From an uncultured Bacteroidota bacterium (GTDB taxonomy: Bacteria > Bacteroidota > Bacteroidia > Flavobacteriales > Flavobacteriaceae), in assembly GCA_902618245.1 (NCBI GenBank), contig CACMZR010000008.1, forward strand, positions 31,973 through 95,972: DNA of 64,000 bases, written 5' to 3'. The translations under genes and the position numbers were made by a program. Under the pieces are notes generated by a model. That model had not been told where the DNA came from and ran no database searches. It saw nothing but the letters and a program-made list of their open reading frames with translations. Below, piece after piece: positions 1 through 7,450 of the stretch (positions are counted from its first letter, which is position 1; the number at the start of each line of letters is the position of its first letter).

Positions 1-636
1 ACTCTCAATAAATTTACCCCAAGCAGACATTGAAGCTTTATTAGATTGTCTAAATTTTCCAACATCAAATGCTTCCATAAAACTTTCAACTCCTACAAGA
101 ATATAATGTGTTTCTCCGTATGGACTTCTACCTAAATTGAAACTACCAAGAGTTACTCTTCGGTTTTTTGGCGCGTATTTTTTCTGATAATCTCCAAACC
201 CTTTTGCAAATTGAGAGGCATTTTTAACCTTCATCCAATAAACGGCTTGTATTGGATAGTTGCCAGGAGTACCGATTGAGACAAGACTTTTTCCAGCTGC
301 TGATGAGTGACTTTTGGTTAATTGGCCCATCTTTGTTAGATAAAGTTGAAAGTCTGTATTTTGACCACTAGAATATTGACTTCCCATTGCCTCCTGTGTG
401 CCGTAAAAGACAAGTGAATGTGACGCATTAATAGTACCGTCTCTAAAGTGATTCTCAAAAAGGAAAACCGTTACACCATCAGATTTACTTCCCTCTTTGC
501 TGAAGTAATCATCAGTTAGTTTTCCCACAGTTTCTACGTCTTCTGGGGCAACGTTAAAACTGTAGCTAGTCCAATAGTATTCTTGAGAAAAGAGAAAACT
601 ACTTGAAAATATAAATATTAGTATAAATTTTTTCAT
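1..636 (-). CDS. Secreted hypothetical protein, partial (3' end beyond window)
   Basis: This ORF is absent from the track because it has no stop before base 1. It starts at the ATG complementary to 634-636 and runs 212 codons to the window edge. The first 18 residues (MKKFILIFIFSSSFLFSQ) look like a Sec signal peptide ending SQ, typical of flavobacterial secreted proteins. The mature part is polar, with two roughly similar halves (around VTVFLFENHF and THYILVGVES) that vaguely suggest repeated ferredoxin-like alpha/beta units, but I do not recognise the family. The leader contains CATAAATCAAT before the ATG, the same string that precedes two genes of the adjacent lipoprotein array. It lies 93 bp downstream of that array on the same strand, so it may be co-expressed. 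Function unknown. Confidence 0.75.
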   Translation of the reverse strand, partial: MKKFILIFIFSSSFLFSQEYYWTSYSFNVAPEDVETVGKLTDDYFSKEGSKSDGVTVFLFENHFRDGTINASHSLVFYGTQEAMGSQYSSGQNTDFQLYLTKMGQLTKSHSSAAGKSLVSIGTPGNYPIQAVYWMKVKNASQFAKGFGDYQKKYAPKNRRVTLGSFNLGRSPYGETHYILVGVESFMEAFDVGKFRQSNKASMSAWGKFIES

Positions 637-729
637 TTTAATTGATTTATGGTTAATAAGTAGTAATATACAAAATACTCCCTGAAAATAATGAAGTATA
701 ATATATCCAAATCCTTAATGTTAAATTGA

Positions 730-1311
730 TCACAAAAATAGGCAGCCTTCTTGCTCAATTATTTCACCTGTGTCAATTAATTCTCTTGAGTAGTTTTTGT
801 CAGAGGGATGGAATATAAATTCCTGACCCTCTGAATTTGAAAAATGGAGTAAACCATCAATTACTTCATATTTATAAGTTATAGTATATTCAATTTCTTG
901 ACCTGTTCCATAGTAATCATAATCAAACCATAAAACATCCTCTTCATTCGTTTTAAATGTAATATTCCATTTTATCCCATCATAAACATTTTCGTCTCCT
1001 TTCCATCCTTTGCAATATGACACATCATTATTAATGTTGAAGAATGATATAAATACTGGCCCACCTCTTTTAAATTTGATATCTGAAAAGTCACTGTAAT
1101 AATTATCTGTATCTGCCCACATTGTATCATCATATTTGCTTAAAAATCTAGCACCACTAAATGAATTATATTGTTTCGGTAATCGATTAACTTGATAACC
1201 ACTTGTTTTAGTAAATGGATCTTGATTCCAAGACTCATATTGCCTAACATCAGTTTTAAAACAAGAAGAAATTAAAAAACTCAATAAGGCAGCTGCTAGT
1301 GATTTTTTCAT
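730..1311 (-). CDS. Array lipoprotein F (paralog 6 of 6)
   Basis: Last member in transcription order of a six-gene tandem family. It is 193 aa with a signal peptide and a lipobox ending SSC at residues 15-17, so it is probably a lipid-anchored envelope protein. It keeps the family core: KYDxTxWADTxNYYSDFSD, then FISFF, YCKGW, YYGTxQEIEYT, YKYEVIDGLLHFSN and a terminal EGCLFL. It is the only copy lacking the Cys pair that the other five carry before the KYD motif (here NSFSGARFL); both cysteines are gone together. It has its own 72-bp upstream gap with a TATATTTG promoter-like element, so it may be transcribed independently. I do not recognise the family and no function can be assigned. Confidence 0.85.
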   Translation of the reverse strand: MKKSLAAALLSFLISSCFKTDVRQYESWNQDPFTKTSGYQVNRLPKQYNSFSGARFLSKYDDTMWADTDNYYSDFSDIKFKRGGPVFISFFNINNDVSYCKGWKGDENVYDGIKWNITFKTNEEDVLWFDYDYYGTGQEIEYTITYKYEVIDGLLHFSNSEGQEFIFHPSDKNYSRELIDTGEIIEQEGCLFL

Positions 1312-1325
1312 TGATTTATGATTAT

Positions 1326-1333
1326 CAAATATA
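1326..1333 (-). promoter_or_regulatory. Candidate -7 promoter element for array lipoprotein F
   Basis: TATATTTG on the minus strand matches the Bacteroidota -7 consensus TAnnTTTG and ends 14 bases before the ATG of the last array gene. No clear TTTG -33 box is seen at the usual spacing. Confidence 0.45.
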
Positions 1334-1383
1334 ATTTATAAACTTAATTAAAATTATAGATTATTATTTTTAGTTTATCCTAA

Positions 1384-1974
1384 TTATAAAAATAAACACC
1401 CTTCTTGTTCAATTATTTGGTTTGTATCAATTAATTCTTTTGAGTAATTTTTTTTTGATGGATGAAAAATAAATGATTGATCTTCAGAGTTGGAAAAATG
1501 GAGTAAACCATCAATTACTTCGTATTTATAGGTTATTGTATATTCAATTTCTTGGCCAGTCCCGTAATAATCAAAATCAAACCAAAAAACATCCCACTCA
1601 TCTTTTTTGATAGTTATGTCCCATTTTATTCCATTATAAATATTTTCACCTTTTTGCCATCCCTTACAATATGAAACGTCATTATCAATTTTAAAGAAGG
1701 ATATAAAATATGTAGCTGCGTTTTTAAATTTTATATCCGAAAACTCACTGTAATAATTATCTGTATCTGCCCACATTGAATCATCATATTTGTATAGAAA
1801 TTTGCAAGTCTTTACTCCACCACAGAAAACGTTATATTGTTGCGATAAACTGTTTATTTGTCCTCCACTTGCCCATTGACGTGGATCTAAATTTGCTGTA
1901 CCGTGTTGAATTACATCTGTCTTATAACAAGTAAAATGTATTAAGCACAAAGAAGCTACAAATATTTTTTTCAT
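1384..1974 (-). CDS. Array lipoprotein E (paralog 5 of 6)
   Basis: 196-aa paralog with signal peptide and a lipobox-like HFTC (Cys 16, followed by YKTD). The family core is intact: FCGG...CKFLYKYD with the Cys pair, WADTDNYYSEFSD, YCKGW, YYGTGQEIEYT, YKYEVIDGLLHFSN and terminal EGCLFL. Its C-terminal 60 residues are closest to copy F. Its first codons (MKKIFVASLCL) and its upstream junction are shared at DNA level with copy D, showing recent duplication or conversion. It starts 23 bp after the stop of copy D, so the two are very likely cotranscribed. Function unknown. Confidence 0.85.
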   Translation of the reverse strand: MKKIFVASLCLIHFTCYKTDVIQHGTANLDPRQWASGGQINSLSQQYNVFCGGVKTCKFLYKYDDSMWADTDNYYSEFSDIKFKNAATYFISFFKIDNDVSYCKGWQKGENIYNGIKWDITIKKDEWDVFWFDFDYYGTGQEIEYTITYKYEVIDGLLHFSNSEDQSFIFHPSKKNYSKELIDTNQIIEQEGCLFL

Positions 1975-2083
1975 CTGTTAATGATAATTACTTAAAACTA
2001 GAGGAACATACATCCCTCTAATTCAATTATTTCACTAGTATCAACAATATCTTTTGAATAATTTTTATCAGATGGGTGGAAAA
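1951..2083. repeat. Direct repeat at array junction, copy 1
   Basis: Begins with 51 bases (agaagctacaaatatttt...) identical to those at 2574, 623 bp away, followed by further high similarity. It covers the 5' end of copy E, the 23-bp spacer and the 3' end of copy D. It marks the duplicated unit of the lipoprotein array. Confidence 0.85.
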
Positions 2084-2597
2084 TAAATTCTTGACCCTCT
2101 GTATTTGAAAAATGAAGTAAACCATCAATTACTTCATATTTATAAGTTGTGGTATATTCAATTTCTTGACTTGTCCCATAATATTCATAATCAAACCAAA
2201 ACTCATCCCATTCATTTTTTTTTATTTTTATATTCCATTTTATTCCATCATAATTATTTTCACCTGGTCTCCATCCTTTGCAATATGAAACATCATTATT
2301 AATATCAAAGAAGGATATGAAATATGCAATGTTTAAAAATTGTACATCTGAAAAGTCACTATAATAATTTTCTGTATCTGCCCATATTGTACCGTCATAT
2401 TTAGATAAAAATTTACAACCTTTTCTTCCAAGACCTGCTGGATTGCAGAAGTATGTTAAGTCTTTTGGTTTTGTTGGGAGTTGTTGTCCACTAGCGAATG
2501 TGGCAGGATCTAAATTTTTTGAACCATATTGAACTATATCTGTTTTAAAACATGAAAACATGACTAAACATAAAGAAGCTACAAATATTTTTTTCAT
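1998..2597 (-). CDS. Array lipoprotein D (paralog 4 of 6)
   Basis: 199-aa paralog with signal peptide and lipobox FSC (Cys 16). It appears mosaic: residues 1-11 (MKKIFVASLCL) match copy E, while the next stretch from VMFSCFKTDIVQYGSKN to ASGQQLP matches copy C. It carries the spaced Cys pair (FCNPAGLGRKGCKF), the YCKGW motif and terminal EGCMFL. The 23-bp spacers on both sides are almost identical, so a 623-bp unit has been duplicated here. A plus-strand ORF inside it (2105-2302) is a shadow. Function unknown. Confidence 0.87.
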   Translation of the reverse strand: MKKIFVASLCLVMFSCFKTDIVQYGSKNLDPATFASGQQLPTKPKDLTYFCNPAGLGRKGCKFLSKYDGTIWADTENYYSDFSDVQFLNIAYFISFFDINNDVSYCKGWRPGENNYDGIKWNIKIKKNEWDEFWFDYEYYGTSQEIEYTTTYKYEVIDGLLHFSNTEGQEFIFHPSDKNYSKDIVDTSEIIELEGCMFL

Positions 2598-2706
2598 CTG
2601 TTAATGATAATTACTTAAAACTAGTAGAACATACATCCCTCTAATTCAATTATTTCACCAGTATCAACAATATTTTTTGAATAATCTTTATCAGATGGGT
2701 AGAAAA
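2574..2706. repeat. Direct repeat at array junction, copy 2
   Basis: Second copy of the junction repeat seen at 1951, covering the 5' end of copy D, an identical spacer and the 3' end of copy C. The first 51 bases match exactly. A two-base change in the spacer and scattered substitutions follow. Confidence 0.85.
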
Positions 2707-3220
2707 TAAATTCTTGACCCTCTGTATTTGAAAAATGAAGTAAACTGTCAATTACTTCATATTTATAAGTTATGGTATATTCAATATCATTGCTAGTACC
2801 GTAATAATCATATTCAAACCATAACTCATCCCACTCATCTTTTGTGATCTTTATATCCCATTTTTTTCCATCTAAAATATTTTCACCTGTTCTCCATCCT
2901 TTGCAATATGAAACATCATTGTTAATATCAAAGAAGGATACAAAATATACCCAATTTAAAAAATGTACATCAGAAAAGTCACTATAATAATTTTCGATAT
3001 CTGACCAGAATGTATTATCATATTTGGCTAAAAACTTGCAGCCCTTTCTACCCAAACCTCCTGGATTACAAAATCGAGTATAACTTTGTTGCGCAGTAGG
3101 AAGTTGTTGTCCACTAGCGAATGTAGCAGGATCTAAATTTTTTGACCCATATTGAACTATATCTGTTTTAAAACACGAAAACATAACTAAACATAAAAAG
3201 CTAATGAATAACTTTCGCAT
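2621..3220 (-). CDS. Array lipoprotein C (paralog 3 of 6)
   Basis: 199-aa paralog. Its start region (MRKLFISF) differs from D and E, but the part from the lipobox (FSC, Cys 16) through ASGQQLPT is almost the same as D. It keeps the Cys pair (FCNPGGLGRKGCKF), the YCKGW motif and terminal EGCMFY. A 75-bp gap separates it from upstream copy B, and it shares the leader CATAAATCA-ATG with copy F, so a promoter or regulatory site may lie there. No match to the full TAnnTTTG element was found in that gap. Function unknown. Confidence 0.87.
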   Translation of the reverse strand: MRKLFISFLCLVMFSCFKTDIVQYGSKNLDPATFASGQQLPTAQQSYTRFCNPGGLGRKGCKFLAKYDNTFWSDIENYYSDFSDVHFLNWVYFVSFFDINNDVSYCKGWRTGENILDGKKWDIKITKDEWDELWFEYDYYGTSNDIEYTITYKYEVIDSLLHFSNTEGQEFIFYPSDKDYSKNIVDTGEIIELEGCMFY

Positions 3221-3295
3221 TGATTTATGATTTGACTTAAATTTAATTATTGTTTTAAGATTAATGAAATTGCTATTCTTAATTCTTAGTCTAAT

Positions 3296-3856
3296 CTAAT
3301 TATAAAGCATGCAATCAACAAAATCTTTTATTTCATCAGTCCGATAAAAAATTAAAGAATCTCCTTCTGAGTTTGAAAAATGAAGTAAACTATCAATTAC
3401 TTCGTATCTATAGGTTATGGTGTATTCAATTTCTTGGTCTGTTCCATAATAATCATAGTCAAACCAAAACTCATCCCACTCATCTTTTTTGATTTTAATA
3501 TTCCATTTTATCGCACCGGATGTATTATCTCCTTTTTTCCATCCTTTACAATATGAAATATCTTTATCAATATTAAAAAAAGAGATGAAATATGGACCAG
3601 CATTCAAAAATCTGACACTTGAAAAATCACTGGAATAATTTTCTGTATCTGACCAGAATGTGTAATCATATTTGAATAAAAATTTACAGTTTTTTGGTGC
3701 ATTACAAAAACTTGTGTAGCTACGAGGAGCCGTTGGGTAAACTTGTCCATTATGCATACTGGCAGGATCTGTATTAGCTGTTTGGGATTGAACTATATCT
3801 GACTTAAAGCAAGAAGAAATTACAAAAAACGGAATTAGCAAAAGAATTTTTTTCAT
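3296..3856 (-). CDS. Array lipoprotein B (paralog 2 of 6), degenerate C-terminus
   Basis: 186 aa from the ATG at 3856. The track start at 3874 adds six residues (MYVLRS) inside the upstream gene and is not needed. The signal peptide ends in lipobox SSC. The Cys pair is present (FCNAPKNCKF), as is YCKGW. The C-terminus is shorter and diverged: the usual PSxKNYSKxxIDTxEIIExEGC is reduced to a short tail ending VDCMLYN, although a terminal cysteine survives. Its start codon overlaps the stop of copy A as ATGA, so the two are translationally coupled. Function unknown. Confidence 0.82.
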   Translation of the reverse strand: MKKILLLIPFFVISSCFKSDIVQSQTANTDPASMHNGQVYPTAPRSYTSFCNAPKNCKFLFKYDYTFWSDTENYSSDFSSVRFLNAGPYFISFFNIDKDISYCKGWKKGDNTSGAIKWNIKIKKDEWDEFWFDYDYYGTDQEIEYTITYRYEVIDSLLHFSNSEGDSLIFYRTDEIKDFVDCMLYN

Positions 3857-4464
3857 GCTCCGTAAAACGTACATCCTTCCATTTCAATAATTTCACCTGT
3901 ATCGATAGAATCTTTTGAATAATTTTTTTCTGAAGGGCTAAAAATAAAATTTTCATCATCAGAACTTGAAAAATGAAGTAAACTATCAATTACTTCATAT
4001 TTATACAGTATAGTGTATTCAATTTCTTGACTTGTCCCATAATACTCATAATCAAACCAAAATATATCCTCCTCATCTCTTTTGATTTCTATGTTCCATT
4101 TTATTCCATCATAAGTATTTTCACCTGGCCTCCATCCTCTGCAATATGATACATCATTAGTAATATCAAAGAAGGATATAAAATATCCAGAGTTTAAAAA
4201 TTGTATATCCGAAAAGTCACTGTAATAATTTTCTGTATCTGCCCAAAATGTATTATCATATTTTCGTAAAAATCGACAAAACTTTCTTCCAAGACCTGCT
4301 GGATCACAAATTATTGCTGTGTCAGTCATACCTCCAATACCACCATATTGAAGTCCACTCGCATCTCTAGGGGCAAGCTTATTTTTTTTCTCGAATTGAA
4401 CTATATCTGTTTTAAAACACGAAAATATTATAAAACATGATGCAGTTACAAATATCTTTTTCAT
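3853..4464 (-). CDS. Array lipoprotein A (paralog 1 of 6, first in the cluster)
   Basis: 203-aa first gene of the array. Signal peptide with lipobox FSC (Cys 16), a divergent stretch around residues 25-50 (glycine-rich YGGIGG), Cys pair (ICDPAGLGRKFCRF), the motif variant YCRGW, and terminal EGCTFYGA. It is the most distinctive in the region between lipobox and Cys pair, which is the most variable part of the whole family. Upstream lie 101 bp of AT-rich DNA with a 15-bp palindrome. The stop overlaps the ATG of copy B. Function unknown. Confidence 0.87.
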   Translation of the reverse strand: MKKIFVTASCFIIFSCFKTDIVQFEKKNKLAPRDASGLQYGGIGGMTDTAIICDPAGLGRKFCRFLRKYDNTFWADTENYYSDFSDIQFLNSGYFISFFDITNDVSYCRGWRPGENTYDGIKWNIEIKRDEEDIFWFDYEYYGTSQEIEYTILYKYEVIDSLLHFSSSDDENFIFSPSEKNYSKDSIDTGEIIEMEGCTFYGA

Positions 4465-4536
4465 TTAGAATAATTGCGTTTTGAAAATTACTAATAACTA
4501 TGCTATTTGTGATGATTTTAAACACTCAAATAAATT

Positions 4537-4551
4537 ATGAAACCGTTTCAT
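4537..4551. promoter_or_regulatory. 15-bp palindrome between ung and lipoprotein array
   Basis: ATGAAACcGTTTCAT is a perfect palindrome with a single central base. It could be an operator for the array (which starts 73 bases downstream on the minus strand) or, as a 6-bp stem with a 3-base loop, a weak terminator for ung. No long T-run follows, so I favour a protein-binding site, at low confidence. Confidence 0.35.
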
Positions 4552-4565
4552 TTAAAATAAATTCA

Positions 4566-5240
4566 CTAATCTAGTGACCAATTTATTTCATTTTTACCTA
4601 CCTCTTTTAAGTAGCTGTTACATTTACTAAAATGTTTATTCCCAAACCAAAAGCCTCTGTTAGCACTCAGTGGTGACGGATGACCACTTTTCAGAACACA
4701 ATGTTTAAGACTATCTATTAAGTTAGTTTTTTGTTTTGCATAACTACCCCACAACATAAAAACGATATTTTCCTTTTTCTCAGAAATTATTCTAATAACC
4801 GAATCAGTAAATGTTTCCCATCCTATTTTTTGATGACTGCCCGCTTTATTGGCCTCAACAGTTAATGTTGCATTTAGTAAAAAGACACCTTGCCTTGCCC
4901 ATGGAGTCAGGTCACCACTTTTTGGATATTCGAGTCCTAAATCCATTTGAATCTCTTTAAAAATGTTAATTAATGAAGGTGGATGAGAAATTGAATTAGA
5001 AACTGAAAAACAATAACCGTGAGCTTGTTTTGGACCATGGTATGGATCTTGCCCAATAATAACAACTTTAACATCATCTAATGGACATTCGTTGAACGCT
5101 CTAAAAATATCTTTACCAGGTGGATAGCAAACAGTTTTGCTATATGCATTTTTAACGAAATCTACTAAATCAGTGAAATAAGGCTTTCTAAATTCAGAGT
5201 TTAAAAGTTTTTCCCAATTAGAATTTATTTGAACCTTCAT
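4566..5240 (-). CDS. ung: Uracil-DNA glycosylase, family 1
   Basis: Removes uracil from DNA as the first step of base-excision repair, in the cytoplasm. The 224-aa length is normal for the family. Visible signatures are the catalytic water-activating loop GQDPYHGP (about residues 62-69), the uracil-pocket region GYCFSVS, and the DNA-intercalation loop HPSPLSANRGF near residue 187. The ATG at 5240 gives MKVQINSNWEKLL, as expected for flavobacterial Ung. It is divergent from mutS2 with only 35 bp between the start codons, so two repair genes share one compact promoter region. Confidence 0.97.
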   Translation of the reverse strand: MKVQINSNWEKLLNSEFRKPYFTDLVDFVKNAYSKTVCYPPGKDIFRAFNECPLDDVKVVIIGQDPYHGPKQAHGYCFSVSNSISHPPSLINIFKEIQMDLGLEYPKSGDLTPWARQGVFLLNATLTVEANKAGSHQKIGWETFTDSVIRIISEKKENIVFMLWGSYAKQKTNLIDSLKHCVLKSGHPSPLSANRGFWFGNKHFSKCNSYLKEVGKNEINWSLD

Positions 5241-5248
5241 GAATTTAC

Positions 5249-5256
5249 TACTTTTG
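5249..5256 (+). promoter_or_regulatory. Promoter for mutS2 (TTTG-N17-TACTTTTG)
   Basis: TACTTTTG matches the Bacteroidota -7 element TAnnTTTG. A TTTG at 5228-5231, inside the ung coding end, lies 17 bases upstream as a -33 box. Transcription would start about 15 nt before the GTG of mutS2. Confidence 0.55.
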
Positions 5257-5275
5257 TGAGGCTAAGTTAAGAAAA

Positions 5276-7450
5276 GTGGAAAGTCTTATTCCTAATAAAA
5301 CCCTTGAAGATTTAGAGTATATTGAAGTTTTAAATCAATGCGCAAACTTTGCAATTACTCAATTAGGGAAAGATGCAATACAGAAATTGCAACCCTCTGT
5401 AGACACAGAACAAATTGAAAAGCAGTTAAAATCTGTATCTGAATTTAAATCTTCATTTGATAATGAAAATAGAATACCAAACCATGGATTTGAATCACTT
5501 TTGGATATTATCCCTTTACTAAAAATTGAAAATAGTGTCTTAGCAATTAGCTCGTTTCGGAATATGGCCACAAATACTGAGACAACTAATAAGCTAATTA
5601 AATTTTTAATAAAGTTTCAAGCTTACTATCCGACGCTTTATGAATTTAGTAATAATATTAGCATTGAAAATGATATTATTCCAGCAATAGAAAGAGTCAT
5701 TGACCGTTTTGGTGAAATAAGAGATAAGGCATCTGATAATTTGTTTTCAATACGTAAAAAATTACAGCAATTACGAGGTAAAATAAGTAGTAGTTTTAAC
5801 AAATCACTTAGCCAGTATAACGGAGCAGATTACTTAGATGACATAAAAGAATCAATTGTCAATAATAGAAGAGTTCTTGCTGTTAAAGCAATGTATCGTC
5901 GAAAGGTAAAAGGGACTATAATGGGAAGCTCAAAAACAGGTAGCATCGTTTTTATTGAGCCTGAAACCACATATTTACAAAACCAAGAATTACAGAATCT
6001 GCTATTTGAAGAAACAGAGGAAATAAAAAAAATATTATCCGAATTAACTGATTTTTTTCGTCCTTACCTCCCCTACTTTCAAAACCAACACAGCTTTTTA
6101 CTCAAGTTTGACATTATTTATGCAAAGGCTTGTTATGGTAACGAAATTGACGGAATTTTTCCCAAAATAAATTCAGATGAAAAAGAGATCAATTATAAGA
6201 AGGCCTTCCACCCTCTTTTACTTCAGACAAATAAATTACAAAATAAATCTACTTATCCGCAAGATATAAAACTCAATTCTGAACACCGAATTATCGTAAT
6301 TTCTGGACCTAATGCTGGAGGAAAAAGTATTACATTAAAAACAGTCGGCTTATTACAACTAATGTTACAAAGTGGAATGCTTATTCCAGTAAAAGAAAAC
6401 AGTGTTGCGTGTATTTTTGAATTGATTTTAACTGATATTGGAGACAATCAGTCAATAGAAAATCAGTTAAGTACCTATTCTTATCGTTTAAATAATATGA
6501 AGTATTTTTTAAAAAAATGCAATTCGAATACTTTATTTTTAATAGATGAATTTGGGACTGGTTCTGATCCAGAATTAGGCGGAGCACTAGCTGAGGTTAT
6601 TTTGGAAGATTTTTATGAAAGAGAGGCATTAGGATTAATAACCACACACTATTCTAACCTAAAAGTCTTAGCAACAGAGCTTCCAAAAATGATTAATGCT
6701 AATATGCAATTCGATAGCAAGACATTAGAACCAATTTTTAAACTAGTTTTAGGTGAAGCAGGTAGCTCATTTACTTTTGAAGTAGCACAAAAAAATGGAC
6801 TTCCATATAACCTTGTTAATCGTGCAAAAAAGAAAATTGAAAAGGGTAAGGTCAGATTTGACGCTACAATTGCTAAACTTCAAAAAGAACGTAATCAACT
6901 TTTAAAAACTGGGGAAAGTTTGAAGAAAAAAGAATCAAAAGCTGAAGAGCAAAGTGAACAAACGGCTCAAATTAAGGCCAAATTAAAATCTAAACTCTCA
7001 AGCTATCAAGAACTTTTTGACCACAATCAAAAAATGATTGTTCTAGGAAATAAATTTAATGAAATCGGTGAGCGCTTTTTTAAAAACAATAAAAAAAGAC
7101 CATTAATATCAGAACTTTTAAAATTGGTTGAAAATGAAAACTCAAAACGTAAAAAAAAGTCAAACCTTTTGCTTAAAACTGAAAAAGAAAAGAAGAAAAA
7201 AATTAATGAGCAGGTAAATAAGGAAATTGCTCTGGTTAGAAAGGAAAAAAAGAAAAATAAAATTGATAAGCCGAAGAAATCAAATATTAAACTTAAAGTT
7301 GGTGATAGTGTAAGAATGTTTGACGGTCGATCCGTGGGATCTATTGACCTGATAGAAAAAAATAAAGCAATTGTGAATTATGGAGTCTTTAAAACACAAG
7401 TCAGCTTAGATCTTTTAGAGATAGTTGAAGATAAACAAAATAAGAAATGA
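5276..7450 (+). CDS. mutS2: MutS2-family ATPase without Smr domain
   Basis: 724-aa MutS homologue linked to suppression of recombination or ribosome rescue in other bacteria. It has the MutS core with Walker A GPNAGGKS (about residues 345-352), Walker B/D-loop LIDEFGTGSDP and the switch His in TTHYSNL. A long coiled coil follows (about residues 510-590), then a very Lys-rich linker and a short KOW-like end (KVGDSVRMFDGRSVGSID). No C-terminal Smr nuclease domain is present. The start is GTG at 5276 (MESLIPNKTLEDLEY); no upstream in-frame ATG exists. Its stop overlaps the next ATG (ATGA), giving translational coupling to the DCC protein. Confidence 0.93.
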   Translation: MESLIPNKTLEDLEYIEVLNQCANFAITQLGKDAIQKLQPSVDTEQIEKQLKSVSEFKSSFDNENRIPNHGFESLLDIIPLLKIENSVLAISSFRNMATNTETTNKLIKFLIKFQAYYPTLYEFSNNISIENDIIPAIERVIDRFGEIRDKASDNLFSIRKKLQQLRGKISSSFNKSLSQYNGADYLDDIKESIVNNRRVLAVKAMYRRKVKGTIMGSSKTGSIVFIEPETTYLQNQELQNLLFEETEEIKKILSELTDFFRPYLPYFQNQHSFLLKFDIIYAKACYGNEIDGIFPKINSDEKEINYKKAFHPLLLQTNKLQNKSTYPQDIKLNSEHRIIVISGPNAGGKSITLKTVGLLQLMLQSGMLIPVKENSVACIFELILTDIGDNQSIENQLSTYSYRLNNMKYFLKKCNSNTLFLIDEFGTGSDPELGGALAEVILEDFYEREALGLITTHYSNLKVLATELPKMINANMQFDSKTLEPIFKLVLGEAGSSFTFEVAQKNGLPYNLVNRAKKKIEKGKVRFDATIAKLQKERNQLLKTGESLKKKESKAEEQSEQTAQIKAKLKSKLSSYQELFDHNQKMIVLGNKFNEIGERFFKNNKKRPLISELLKLVENENSKRKKKSNLLLKTEKEKKKKINEQVNKEIALVRKEKKKNKIDKPKKSNIKLKVGDSVRMFDGRSVGSIDLIEKNKAIVNYGVFKTQVSLDLLEIVEDKQNKK

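Noticed and set aside
2105-2302. 65-aa plus-strand ORF inside the lipoprotein array
   Set aside because: Antisense to a clear lipoprotein gene and composed of low-complexity His/Phe/Leu residues; a shadow.
3804-3989. 61-aa minus-strand ORF across the A/B lipoprotein junction
   Set aside because: Out of frame with both paralogs, which explain this DNA fully.
730-4464. Tandem repeats considered as a mobile element or integron-like array
   Set aside because: No integrase, transposase, attC-like sites or terminal repeats; the repetition is explained by gene duplication.
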